A program made the translations under genes and the position numbers. From the NCBI GenBank assembly GCA_026394715.1, contig JAPKXR010000175.1:1-38254 (forward strand): a stretch of 38,254 nt of DNA. Reading direction: 5' to 3'. The notes under the pieces were generated by a model. It made no database searches. It was not told the DNA's origin and saw only the letters and a list, made by a program, of their open reading frames with translations. The DNA is from Methanomicrobiales archaeon. Lineage in GTDB: Archaea; Halobacteriota; Methanomicrobia; Methanomicrobiales; Methanospirillaceae. Positions 1 to 7,831 of this stretch are shown here, in pieces. The first letter of the stretch is position 1; every line of letters begins with the position of its first letter.

Positions 1-837
1 TGCGTTCTCCCCGTATTGGACGGGTGCATACTTGGACCCGAAATGCGGGAGTCCCTTGAACCGCACGAGCCACGATCCGTTGATCTGCCCGGCAATCTGG
101 ACCGTAACATTCTGTGGAGTCAGTACGTCCGCGGTGCCCACCACAAGCATGACCGTCTTATTGATTCCTGAAAGATGGTCCCAGGACCCGCTCCAATTGA
201 GGTTTGCCTGGGACTCCTGGTGAACGCCCTGGGTCTGGTTGGGGTTGTTACCCTCCGTTACAATGAGAATGTACAGCAGTCTGGTCTCCGGTATCCGGAT
301 GTCGTAGGTCACAGAATCCAGTACCAGTTTTCGTACGCGTTCAGGGTGATCGATAACCAGTTGCTGGGAGACCGATGAACCCATCGAGACCCCGTATACA
401 TTCATGCTGTCATAGCCAAGTGCAGGAATCAGTTTTGCGGCATCATCTGCATAGAGTGCAATAGTGGGTGACCCGTTATATGCGCTGCTGTAGCCCATTC
501 CACGGTGATCATAGGTATATACATGGTATTTCGAGGCGAGGATGCCAATGAACGTCTCATTCCAGTCATCAATGGTGTCCCCGAATCCCTGGGCCATCAG
601 GAGTGGTTCACCTGCTCCGAATTCCCGGTATCCCAGCGTAACTCCGTTGACTTTTGCATACTGGACAGGGGTTGCGTTGAACGATACAGGCTGAGGTGCC
701 CTGACTACCGGAGTTACGGGTTGGCTGGTGACGGTACCGGGTGTCCCGGGGGTACCGGGGGAACTGGTGCAGCCTGCCGTCACGAGGAGGCAGATCATTA
801 CGGCGATTACCAGGGTTGAAATATGTGTTTTGTCCAT
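1..837 (-). CDS. alpha/beta-hydrolase lipoprotein (3' end outside window)
   Basis: Reading the minus strand from an ATG at 837 gives 279 codons with no stop before the window edge, so the C-terminus is missing. Residues 1-23 are a signal peptide ending in a lipobox (VTAGC, Cys23), so the protein is probably exported and lipid-anchored outside the membrane. A Gly/Thr/Pro-rich linker follows, then an alpha/beta-hydrolase fold. The nucleophile elbow GVSMGS puts the serine at residue 151. VGTADVLTP gives Asp237 and GLPHFGS gives His265, which completes a plausible catalytic triad. The oxyanion region (AQGFGDTIDDW) and the DHRGMGYS strand also fit the fold. A GAGGAT Shine-Dalgarno lies 5 bases before the ATG. 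The substrate cannot be read from the sequence; esterase, haloalkane-dehalogenase-like and peptidase relatives share this fold. Confidence 0.85.
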   Translation of the reverse strand, partial: MDKTHISTLVIAVMICLLVTAGCTSSPGTPGTPGTVTSQPVTPVVRAPQPVSFNATPVQYAKVNGVTLGYREFGAGEPLLMAQGFGDTIDDWNETFIGILASKYHVYTYDHRGMGYSSAYNGSPTIALYADDAAKLIPALGYDSMNVYGVSMGSSVSQQLVIDHPERVRKLVLDSVTYDIRIPETRLLYILIVTEGNNPNQTQGVHQESQANLNWSGSWDHLSGINKTVMLVVGTADVLTPQNVTVQIAGQINGSWLVRFKGLPHFGSKYAPVQYGENA

Positions 838-880
838 AAACGATCCTCTTAACCGATGAAGTGTGAATTAACTTGTATAA

Positions 881-900
881 CTATTAAAATTTAAAATTTC
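881..900 (-). promoter_or_regulatory. candidate archaeal TATA region for the hydrolase gene
   Basis: An A/T-only stretch reads TTTTAAATTTTAATAG on the minus strand, about 45-60 bases upstream of the ATG at 837. This matches the character of an archaeal TATA element with a short leader. It is inferred from composition and position only. Confidence 0.3.
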
Positions 901-1102
901 GGTTATTTTTTTATATTTTTGTTATCCCGGTGAAGGGTGTAATAGGTTAAAAAACTCAAAAAAACGATAAGAAAATTAGTATGAAAAAAGGATACAAAAA
1001 GCGAACACAGGCGTTCGTTGTGCGTACATCGGGACATATTTTGATTTATTGCGATACATCCCTTTCGGCACCACAATCTTGAACGGGCTCATTTGCCGGG
1101 TA

Positions 1103-1118
1103 CTATTTTTTAAAATAG
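1103..1118 (-). terminator. AT-rich hairpin just downstream of the HXXEE gene
   Basis: CTATTTT (1103-1109) and AAAATAG (1112-1118) form a perfect 7-bp inverted repeat 8 bases past the stop of the gene at 1126-1785. The stem carries its own T-run when read on the minus strand, which would suit archaeal termination. The two-base loop means the innermost pair probably opens. Confidence 0.35.
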
Positions 1119-1125
1119 ATGAGTT

Positions 1126-1785
1126 CTATTGTTTTGCGGGGGTCACCCGGGGCTTCATCCTCGAATGCGTGATTGTCAGTAATACCCCCAGAATTACTCC
1201 AAATAGAATGAAGCTTAAAACCCAGTCTGTACCGGTCATGACGTTATGCGCTATCACGTACCACGCCACAACAACACAATAGGGTATGAGGAGTAGCATC
1301 GTGGTGAACAACCCGGGATTGTACCCTCTGTTTTTTAGCTGGAATGTAATTACATGCTGCAGGTTGTTAATTGCGAACTGGAATAGAATTGCCGCGAAAC
1401 CTATCCACGGTATCGCATAGAATACGGCCCCTATAATTACCCATGGCCATATCAATAGCGGGTTCACAAGAAATATATAGGGTTCATTGAGTGGTACATC
1501 CTCCCGGTTATCACCGGTCGCAAGAATGGTTTTTGTATTGATGAAATGTTTGAATCCTCCGGGTGCAGTATATTCCTCGAATTCATGGATCATAATCACT
1601 GGCAGGTGCAGCCAGAGAAGCCATTGATACATGTTCAGTGCGGGGGAAGTGAAGAACAGGATAGCCAACAGCGTAAATAAAACCGGGGCTGTGAAGGCGC
1701 CGATTAACTGCCACGCTGTGTTGAGTTTCGTAAAAATACGGTCTATCTTGCCAGGATCGTATTTAGTATCAGTCAATGGTACCAC
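1126..1785 (-). CDS. HXXEE-family integral membrane protein
   Basis: A 219-residue hydrophobic protein with about five to six predicted membrane segments. The diagnostic motif HEFEEY lies near residues 67-72, in a segment between hydrophobic helices. It matches the HxxEE signature of the HXXEE family (Pfam PF13787), whose function is unknown. The conserved His and acidic residues suggest metal binding or hydrolysis within the membrane (family-level speculation). A later NNLQHV motif would supply another histidine. The start is a GTG at 1785. An AAGGA lies about 9 bases upstream and a strong TATA box 25-37 bases upstream, so the leader is very short. It appears monocistronic. Confidence 0.75.
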   Translation of the reverse strand: MVPLTDTKYDPGKIDRIFTKLNTAWQLIGAFTAPVLFTLLAILFFTSPALNMYQWLLWLHLPVIMIHEFEEYTAPGGFKHFINTKTILATGDNREDVPLNEPYIFLVNPLLIWPWVIIGAVFYAIPWIGFAAILFQFAINNLQHVITFQLKNRGYNPGLFTTMLLLIPYCVVVAWYVIAHNVMTGTDWVLSFILFGVILGVLLTITHSRMKPRVTPAKQ

Positions 1786-1808
1786 GGATATATTTCCTTA
1801 TTACTTGG

Positions 1809-1822
1809 TTTTATATAATAAA
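1809..1822 (-). promoter_or_regulatory. TATA box of the HXXEE gene
   Basis: On the minus strand the sequence reads TTATTATATAAAACC, close to the archaeal TATA consensus. It sits 25-37 bases upstream of the GTG start at 1785. Transcription would begin roughly at 1788-1792, giving a leader of only a few bases. Confidence 0.5.
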
Positions 1823-2021
1823 TTCTATTCCGTGGGTTTCCTGTTTCCCGGATAGTTCAGGAATGTCAGATGATGTTGATCGCGTTTGCGATGTATCATT
1901 AAAAAAAGTCAAAATGCGTCGGTGCACCCCGCTGCAAGCATCGGGTCATGATTCGCACCTCCGCCTTATTGTTCTGTCGCCTCTATAGGTCATGGTTCAT
2001 CTTAGCACTAGATCGCCTTCC

Positions 2022-2056
2022 TTATCCCCGCAGCAAGCTGCGGGGTATTCGGATAA
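2022..2056. repeat. long palindromic hairpin, REP/mobile-element-like
   Basis: CCCCGCAGC (2026-2034) and GCTGCGGGG (2037-2045) are perfect complements around an AA centre. An outer pair TTATCC (2022-2027) and GGATAA (2051-2056) can extend the stem at the cost of a bulge (GGTATTC). The compact GC-rich stem with a bulge, outside any gene, resembles REP-type or IS200/IS605-end hairpins. It could equally be an RNA terminator. No second copy exists in this window. Confidence 0.45.
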
Positions 2057-2343
2057 AATAAAAGACGGGAAGAAGAATTAGTCGAAGTAGTGGTAACGAT
2101 AGCCTGAGATCACAGGACGGATGCAGATAACGAATGTTATTCACCTGAACTCGTTGAAGGTAAATAAAAGGCAATTTCTAAAATATGGCGACTGAAGGCA
2201 TATTGGCAAGAATAAGAGGACTTAAAAGGAGATTGAATAACAAATAGCCCCTGTCTCCAAATGATGCTTCCGGATACGAGAATAAGATTAAAGCAAGACA
2301 ATTTCGTCATGTTTAATACGTCCTTCATACAGGGTCTTGTCAT

Positions 2344-2769
2344 ATGAGGACTACCTTTCTGATCATTGTGATTATCCTTGCAGTACTAGCTGGCGGGTGC
2401 ACGATCCCGTCGCCCACAGCAGGAACAACTACAGCAATACACGATGTTATCGGTATTTGGACAGGTATGACATACGGGGATAGTCAGACCGAAGGATTCC
2501 GGCAACATGATAAATCGAGATATAACATCTCAAACCAGAAGGGTTACGCTTTTTCTGGTTCGAAGGAGTACATTCGTGGGGATGGAACAACCCATTACGA
2601 GAATTTCTCAGGAATTGTATCAGGTAGTGGAGAGATATCTATGGCCGATAATCCAAAAGGCTATAGTTTCGGTAAATTAACCGGACCTGATACGATGGAA
2701 CTTCATTATGTTGAAGATGGCCCCGAAGCGAAAGCCTACCTTTCACTGCTCACCCGGCAGAAGAGGTGA
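2344..2769 (+). CDS. small predicted lipoprotein, function unknown
   Basis: 141 residues. The N-terminus is a signal peptide with a hydrophobic core and a lipobox LAGGC near residue 19. A Pro/Thr/Ser-rich spacer follows, then about 115 residues likely to form a small beta-barrel or sandwich: GIWTGMTYGD, repeated aromatic/Gly motifs, and a KLTGPDTMELHYVEDG hairpin. This layout (signal, linker, GIWTG start, GxLTGPDTMELHY end) recurs in methanogen secreted proteins of unknown role. There is no clear Shine-Dalgarno before the ATG, and a TATA-like TTTAATA about 28 bases upstream suggests a leaderless message. The product is probably anchored on the outer face of the membrane. Confidence 0.7.
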   Translation: MRTTFLIIVIILAVLAGGCTIPSPTAGTTTAIHDVIGIWTGMTYGDSQTEGFRQHDKSRYNISNQKGYAFSGSKEYIRGDGTTHYENFSGIVSGSGEISMADNPKGYSFGKLTGPDTMELHYVEDGPEAKAYLSLLTRQKR

Positions 2770-3602
2770 ATCGTCATTCTTTTTTGTATGAAAACGGTCA
2801 TGATGCCGAAAGACCACAAGCCTCCAGGATGAAAATGTCTGGGGGGTAACATTTTCATATTAGATCACGATCCCGGAGAGGAGGAAGATAAATAATCACC
2901 CATTCCCGGGATCAGGTCCGTTTCATGCCAAAATCTTGAAACGATAAATAGAAAACCAGTATAAAAAAATATCATGCAAAAAAAGTTCACGGGACATTCG
3001 TTTTGCGTTGATAGCTGTTCGCTAATTAAACCTGCACACTCATAAATCTGCTTTTAATGGGTTTTGTCCTTTTTCCGGCACTTTTCTTTATTTCTGCTTC
3101 ATCTCCTGAATTTTTGTATCAACCACCGGTAAGCTGTGATATGCGAAAAATATAGTAACCCCAATTTTGCCAGCCTGATCCATAACATTCAAAAGATGCT
3201 ACCTATCGGCACCAATTTTTTGTCAGGAAAATGAATTTGACAGTTCAGCAAATCATCACGTATTCCCGGATGAAATCCCTCCAATTTAACCTCATAATCA
3301 TTGAGTTAATGGCATCGGAGTTGGAGTAGACATACTTTTGGCCTTGCGTTCCCACGAATCCACAATGACGGTCAAATTCGAATGAGATTTTTTGATGAAT
3401 TTCGTGGAAATATGCTTGAAGTAAAAACTCTCTATCTCGTTAGAGAGATGAACAATTCAAAAGATATTCTTATTAAGGTCTTTTTTTTGGCACAATTACA
3501 GAGCCTCAAAACAAGTCAAATTCTTATCCAATTTTAAGCAAAAAAACCAAAATGGCAACGTTGGGTAGTACAGTCCTGGACCTTACATCAAAGTAACGCA
3601 AA
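2770..3602. other. AT-rich gene-free region with possible decayed coding sequence
   Basis: About 830 bases, visibly richer in A/T than both flanks and with no open gene of convincing length. Short protein-like readings exist on both strands between about 3170 and 3535. One is a stop-free plus-strand run of about 75 codons ending near 3536, lacking an early start. Another is minus-strand pieces that shift frame near 3310. They conflict with each other, and none matches a family I recognise. The composition suggests a decayed or acquired segment. Confidence 0.4.
2829..2858. terminator. 10-bp perfect inverted repeat after the small lipoprotein
   Basis: ATGAAAATGT (2829-2838) and ACATTTTCAT (2849-2858) pair perfectly around a 10-base G-rich loop. 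It lies 60 bases past the stop at 2769. It could be a transcription terminator or a protein-binding dyad. Confidence 0.4.
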
Positions 3603-4358
3603 TCAGGTCTGTTTTACCGCAGCAATGATGTAGTATGTCTTGCCTGGTGCGAATCTCCGGTACAAAGGCTGTCGTGGTTTCTGCATCTCCTGGATATACA
3701 TTAAATCGCGGTAGGAGATGACAGCGAATCCCGCGTGCTCCAGGTCAGATACCATTGCTTCCTTTGGTACACCCCCATCGTAGGGCAGCTCGCTCCTGAG
3801 TTTTTCATCATAATGGCCACCATGGGTATGACCGAAGATTTTTGCCAGCCCGTCACTCACTATCCGTTTCACCCTGATTGAAACGCTATTATCCTTCCAG
3901 ATACCCTCAATGATAAGAACAACACCTCCTTTTTTTAAGACACGGTTCCATTCATCCAGGGCAATCTCCGGATGAGGGAGTGTCCAGACGAGGTGCCGGT
4001 TGACAACCACGTCAAAAGATGCGTCATTGAACGGAAGGTGTTCGGCATCCCCAGCCATCAGATCAATCGAAAGTTTTTGTGCATCAGCCTTTTCGCGCGC
4101 TTTTGCCATCATTGCTTCCGAAAGATCAATCCCGGTAACCTCGTGTCCCATCTCAGCTAGCAGAAGGCCCATAACGCCAGTTCCGCACCCAACATCGAGC
4201 ACCTTTTCTGGTGATTCGGGTAGGATACGGGCCAGTTCCTGTTTCCATGCGACGTTCTCTTCCCCGGTCCCGATCCCGTGGCCGGGACAGCCATCATACT
4301 TAACTGACGAGTCGTCCCAGCTCTTCCGGACAGCATCCTTGATCTCATGGTCATCCAT
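3603..4358 (-). CDS. class I SAM-dependent methyltransferase (Methyltransf_11 type)
   Basis: 251 residues. Motif I, VLDVGCGTG, lies near residues 53-61 and binds S-adenosylmethionine. The acidic end of strand 2 is GIDLS, motif II is the AEHLPFNDASFDVVV region, and LKKGGVVLIIEG is the post-II strand typical of small-molecule methyltransferases such as UbiE/Methyltransf_11. The N-terminal WDDSSVKYD and the C-terminal YRRFAPGKTYYIIAAVK resemble archaeal members annotated only as class I methyltransferases. The substrate is unknown. It is probably cytoplasmic and monocistronic. The AAGG in its leader is a weak ribosome site. Confidence 0.85.
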   Translation of the reverse strand: MDDHEIKDAVRKSWDDSSVKYDGCPGHGIGTGEENVAWKQELARILPESPEKVLDVGCGTGVMGLLLAEMGHEVTGIDLSEAMMAKAREKADAQKLSIDLMAGDAEHLPFNDASFDVVVNRHLVWTLPHPEIALDEWNRVLKKGGVVLIIEGIWKDNSVSIRVKRIVSDGLAKIFGHTHGGHYDEKLRSELPYDGGVPKEAMVSDLEHAGFAVISYRDLMYIQEMQKPRQPLYRRFAPGKTYYIIAAVKQT

Positions 4359-4513
4359 ATGAAACCTTACGGGAATATCGTTAATGCTGGATACTTTATC
4401 AGGGGTTTTAGATAAACTTTTCAGATGTCCATTCGTCAGTACCGCGTCCGGAGCATCCCTGACGGAAATGTAATCCTCTTTTCTTCGCTTTCTAATGCTG
4501 CATTAACTCCGGA

Positions 4514-4529
4514 CGAAGCGGACGCTTCG
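4514..4529. repeat. short GC-rich palindrome
   Basis: CGAAGC (4514-4519) and GCTTCG (4524-4529) form a perfect 6-bp stem with a GGAC loop, in the spacer between the divergent methyltransferase and cutA genes. It may be a small terminator or REP-like hairpin. It also falls within a 39-codon reading frame (4425-4544) that I do not call a gene. Confidence 0.3.
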
Positions 4530-4706
4530 CATTCTTATTACTGAATCGTACACAGATTATACGTTAAAGGCCCATTAATCTACCACTGATTGGATTTTTC
4601 ATTTTTTCCGGCTCACGTCAGGTAGTATGGATCCTGCGGTTGAGCGGTCGGAAACATGGCGTCGGGTTCATATCCAGTGCAGATCATAAAGGAAAATGAC
4701 AGAACT

Positions 4707-5048
4707 ATGAACCAGACATCTGACGTCCCGGTTATTATCCTCTCCACTGCCTCACCTGACAATGCAAAGACTATTGCAAGAGCACTCGTCGGGGAAAGAA
4801 TTGCTGCCTGTGTGAACATGACCAGTGTTTCGTCATATTATCACTGGAAAGAGGAATTCTGTGAAGATGCCGAGACCCTCCTGATCATCAAGACAATGGA
4901 TTCGAAAAAAAGCGAAGTGATGGATGCCATCCAGCGCCTCCACACGTATGAACTTCCTGAAATGATTGTCATTCCCATCACAGGGGGATTTCCACCCTAC
5001 CTCTCCTGGCTGAAAGAGGAAATTGTAACGGGGGGTCCGCCTGGCTGA
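4707..5048 (+). CDS. cutA: CutA-family divalent cation tolerance protein
   Basis: 113 residues from the preferred start; CutA proteins are usually 100-115. Family marks in order: VIILSTASPDNAKTIARALVGERIAACVN across strand 1, helix 1 and the conserved Ala-Cys-Val-Asn; YHWKEEFCEDAETLLIIKT for the central hairpin; TYELPEMIVIPI; and the C-terminal YLSWLKEE. CutA forms very stable trimers in the cytoplasm. Its link to copper or other divalent cations comes from bacterial genetics and its biochemical role is not settled. An upstream in-frame ATG at 4656 would add 17 residues that do not belong to the family, so I chose 4707. AAGGA lies about 15 bases upstream of it. Confidence 0.9.
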   Translation: MNQTSDVPVIILSTASPDNAKTIARALVGERIAACVNMTSVSSYYHWKEEFCEDAETLLIIKTMDSKKSEVMDAIQRLHTYELPEMIVIPITGGFPPYLSWLKEEIVTGGPPG

Positions 5049-5194
5049 GGGCCGGGCAGGATTGATCGTGCCACCATGTCGCTTGCCTATCGTCACGGTA
5101 TACCACATGAACAGGCTAAATAACCAGCCTGTCCGGGGATAACTCGCACTATTGAAATAGACGGAGCCCGCTAATTTAGGTCAGGTAGATCAAA

Positions 5195-5674
5195 TTGCCG
5201 GATACGAAAACAGAACCGCAGGACGCACTCATTCTCCTCGGGTGCCCGCAGGTACCGATACAGACGAGTGTCGCATTATACCTCGCCAGTAAGCTCCGCA
5301 AGAAGGGAATTACTACGGTGATCACCGGGAACCGGGCGGCAAGAACGAATATCGAAGTTGCTGATCCTGACCGCCACTATATCGGTGAGGTGATCGATAT
5401 CGACCGGTGTGTTGCCCTGCTCGCAGAAAAGAAACGGGATTTTCATTTCTGTTTTTCGTTTATTCATAATGATGCCGGGCTTACCTACGCTGCAACAGTG
5501 AAAGCGATCTCCCCGGCAGCCCAAATCCTGATCATCTTTGGTGAGCATTATCAGGAAGTGGCATCATCGGTGGATTTTCCTGCCGAAATAATTGCAGTAA
5601 ATGCAGTGCATAACCCGATGCCGTTAAAGGCCAAAATAGATGAGGTGTTCCCATGGGTTGTCTCGAATCTATGA
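5195..5674 (+). CDS. DUF1890 family protein (methanogen-specific)
   Basis: 159 residues starting at TTG 5195, with AGGT about 10 bases upstream. The N-terminal half (ALILLGCPQVPIQTSVALYLASKLRKKG, then TVITGNRAARTNIEVADP) has the beta-alpha-beta pattern of a Rossmann-like fold. This matches DUF1890 (PF09001), a family found essentially in methanogens. Later marks are HYIGEVIDIDRCVALLAEK and FIHNDAGLTYAATVKAI. No enzymatic role is established. The stop at 5672-5674 overlaps the DUF1894 gene, and the two families commonly occur together, so they are probably co-translated and may act as a pair. Confidence 0.8.
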   Translation: MPDTKTEPQDALILLGCPQVPIQTSVALYLASKLRKKGITTVITGNRAARTNIEVADPDRHYIGEVIDIDRCVALLAEKKRDFHFCFSFIHNDAGLTYAATVKAISPAAQILIIFGEHYQEVASSVDFPAEIIAVNAVHNPMPLKAKIDEVFPWVVSNL

Positions 5675-5931
5675 AGCATGAAATTATTTTAAGGGATGCG
5701 AGTTTCAGGGAATGCAGGGAATACATTCTTTCACACTTTCCTGAACATTTCGAGGTACTGCCCGGGTACAAGATCTTTGAAAAGTATCTTATCGGCGTCC
5801 CCCCGCTCTACATCGCCGTTGACGGGGACGACGTAATTATACCCTATACGAAGCCCTGTTACGGGACGTTCCTTATCCGGGTCCCGGACCCGGAAATGGT
5901 CACTGAATTACGGCAGAAGAAACCAAAATAA
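5653..5931 (+). CDS. DUF1894 family protein (methanogen-specific)
   Basis: 92 residues, matching DUF1894 (PF08979) in length and pattern: FRECREYI near the N-terminus, FEVLPGYKIFEKYLIGVPPLYIAVDGDDVIIPYTKPCYGTFLIRV through the centre. It is a small predicted cytoplasmic alpha/beta protein of unknown function. Two starts compete. ATG 5653 has GAGGTG 5 bases upstream and overlaps DUF1890 by 22 bases. ATG 5671 gives a 4-base ATGA overlap. The stronger Shine-Dalgarno favours 5653. A T6 tract right after the stop (about 5934-5939) may end the transcript. Confidence 0.8.
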   Translation: MGCLESMKHEIILRDASFRECREYILSHFPEHFEVLPGYKIFEKYLIGVPPLYIAVDGDDVIIPYTKPCYGTFLIRVPDPEMVTELRQKKPK

Positions 5932-6084
5932 CTTTTTTCCGGGTTTGGGAAAGCTTAACCCCGGTATAACTAATGCAATTCTCTCCCCCGTGTCCCAATA
6001 CTGCAGGGATGTTCGAATGGTCCCTTGCGAAAATTATCGCACCGTGAAGTTGCCATTCCCCCCGTGATCAGAAAAATCCAGGGA

Positions 6085-6142
6085 GAATGATACCTGTTTC
6101 CCGGGACCAGGGGAACCTATAATGTCTCGCAGGGTATCATTC
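6085..6142 (+). promoter_or_regulatory. inverted repeat in the leader of the 2-oxoacid oxidoreductase operon
   Basis: GAATGATACC (6085-6094) and GGTATCATTC (6133-6142) are perfect 10-bp complements separated by 38 bases. The enclosed segment can itself fold weakly (GTTTCCC near 6096 with GGGGAAC near 6109). The right arm ends 25 bases before the TTG start at 6167, and the GGAGGAGG ribosome site lies just after it. It may be an RNA stem-loop in the leader or a two-site operator. No known riboswitch class is recognisable. Confidence 0.45.
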
Positions 6143-6166
6143 GTATAATCAGGGGGAGGAGGAACG

Positions 6167-7831
6167 TTGAACGATATATCAGTCCTGATCGGAGGAAAAG
6201 CCGGAGACGGGATCAACAGTGCGGGCCTTACGATTGCCCACCTGTTCAACCATCTCGGCTACCGGGTGTACATTTATTTTGATTATCCCTCACTCATCAA
6301 GGGAGGGCACAATTTTGCCATTGTGAGGGCATCTGACCAAAAGATCGGAGCGCATCGTGAGACTGCGGACTTTCTTCTCGCATTGAATAATGATACTATT
6401 GACGTTCATACCGGTATGATACGGCCGGACACTGAGATCATATTCGATGCGGGCAATGCGACCAGGGCAACCGGGACCCCCGTTCCTGTCAGCGAGATCC
6501 TTACCGCGGAAAATGCCCCGCCGATCATGGGTAATTCGGCACTCATCGGCGCTTTTGCAAAAACAGCAGGTATTCAGTGGGACGTGATCACAGAGGTCTT
6601 CCGGAGGCACCTGCCGAAGGATGCCGTAAAAAATCTTTCTGTGGCACGAAAGGCCTATGATGCAGCACAGATAAAACGGACTGTCCCTGTTATCGGGCCC
6701 GGCCGTCTGCCCATCATCACCGGCAACGAGGCAATGGGCCTCGGTCTCATTCATGGTGGCATGGACGCCTACATCTCCTACCCCATGACACCGACATCCA
6801 ATATCCTCCACTTCCTTGCAGAACAGGCACCGCATCTGCCGATTACCGTGGTCCACCCCGAAAATGAGATCGGAGTGATTATCATGGCGCTCGGATGTGC
6901 GTATGCAGGGAAAAAAACCGCCGTGGGGACTTCGGGTGGTGGCTTCTGCCTGATGACCGAAGGACTTTCGTTTGCGGGGCAGTCTGAGATCCCGGTAGTC
7001 ATTGTAGTCGGGCAGCGGACGGGACCGGGCACCGGTCTTCCGACGTATACCGGGCAGTCCGATCTCCATTTCGTCCTGCACGCGGGGCAGGGGGAATTTT
7101 GTCGGCTCGTTGTTGCGCCCGGGGATGCAGAGGAATCATACGGGTGGTCCTCTCTCGCCGTCCAACTCGCATGGAAATACCAGGTCCCTGCCATTATTCT
7201 CGGTGATAAGACGTTACATGAAGGCACCTACAGTTTTGATAGAAAAGAAGTCGAAGGATATCATGTGGACCCTGGAATCCCTGGCGAAGAACTGGTTACC
7301 GGCCAGGATTACCGGCGCTACCGGCTGACGGGATCCGGGGTCTCCCCATGTGCTTTTCCCGGTACCCCCGATACGGTTGTCAAGATAACCAGTTACACCC
7401 ATGATGAGAACGGCATCTCTACCGAAGATGCAAAAATTTCCAGGGTCATGGCAGAAAAAAGGAAGAAAAAAGGTGCCAGGTTATTGGAAGAGATCGACCG
7501 TCTTCTGGCAGTGATGACGTATGGTGACCGCAGCAGCCCGGTGGCATTGCTGGCGTGGGGCTCAAATAAGGGTGTTGCCTGCGATGTTGCAGGGTTGCTT
7601 GGACTTCGCGTTATTCAGCCGGTAGTACTCTCCCCGTTCCCGTTACGCCAGATGAAAGAGGCACTTTCCGGTGTAACACGGCTGGTATCAGTCGAGGATA
7701 ACATGGAAGGACAAATGGGGACCCTCCTTCGAGGCCATGGTATTACCGTGGACGACCAGGTGCTGAAATATGATGGAAGACCGTTTTTCGTCGATGAACT
7801 TTATAGAAAGGTGATGGAGGTGTTGAAATGA
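6167..7831 (+). CDS. korA: 2-oxoacid:ferredoxin oxidoreductase, fused gamma-alpha subunit
   Basis: 554 residues from a TTG start preceded by a strong GGAGGAGG. The N-terminal part (about 1-175) is the POR gamma domain: ISVLIGGKAGDGINSAG, then YPSLIKGGHNFAIV. Residues about 190-420 are the alpha pyrimidine-binding domain: TGNEAMGLGLIHGGMDAYISYPMTP, with the YPxTP substrate-loop motif at about 205-209, then HPENEIGVIIMALGCAYAGKKTAVGTSGGG. The C-terminal PFOR_II region runs to 554. Fused gamma-alpha subunits pair with a separate TPP-binding beta subunit to make CoA-dependent 2-oxoacid oxidoreductases. 2-Oxoglutarate is the likeliest substrate in a methanogen with a reductive partial TCA route, but the substrate cannot be fixed from sequence. 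Its last codons overlap korB by 4 bases. Confidence 0.85.
   Translation: MNDISVLIGGKAGDGINSAGLTIAHLFNHLGYRVYIYFDYPSLIKGGHNFAIVRASDQKIGAHRETADFLLALNNDTIDVHTGMIRPDTEIIFDAGNATRATGTPVPVSEILTAENAPPIMGNSALIGAFAKTAGIQWDVITEVFRRHLPKDAVKNLSVARKAYDAAQIKRTVPVIGPGRLPIITGNEAMGLGLIHGGMDAYISYPMTPTSNILHFLAEQAPHLPITVVHPENEIGVIIMALGCAYAGKKTAVGTSGGGFCLMTEGLSFAGQSEIPVVIVVGQRTGPGTGLPTYTGQSDLHFVLHAGQGEFCRLVVAPGDAEESYGWSSLAVQLAWKYQVPAIILGDKTLHEGTYSFDRKEVEGYHVDPGIPGEELVTGQDYRRYRLTGSGVSPCAFPGTPDTVVKITSYTHDENGISTEDAKISRVMAEKRKKKGARLLEEIDRLLAVMTYGDRSSPVALLAWGSNKGVACDVAGLLGLRVIQPVVLSPFPLRQMKEALSGVTRLVSVEDNMEGQMGTLLRGHGITVDDQVLKYDGRPFFVDELYRKVMEVLK

Larger units (their letters stand above)
1786..2343. other. gene-free intergenic stretch
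   Basis: About 560 bases with no convincing gene on either strand. It contains the HXXEE promoter at its left end and a strong palindrome at 2022-2056. A TTTAATA at 2313-2319 lies about 25-31 bases before the ATG at 2344 and could be the TATA element of the next gene. Confidence 0.5.

Noticed and set aside
4425-4544. 39-codon frame upstream of cutA containing the hairpin at 4514-4529
   Set aside because: No ribosome site or recognisable family; the palindrome explains part of it.
6290-7081. 263-codon minus-strand open frame inside korA
   Set aside because: It is antisense to a well-supported gene with strong family motifs, and the frame is kept open by the codon bias of korA.
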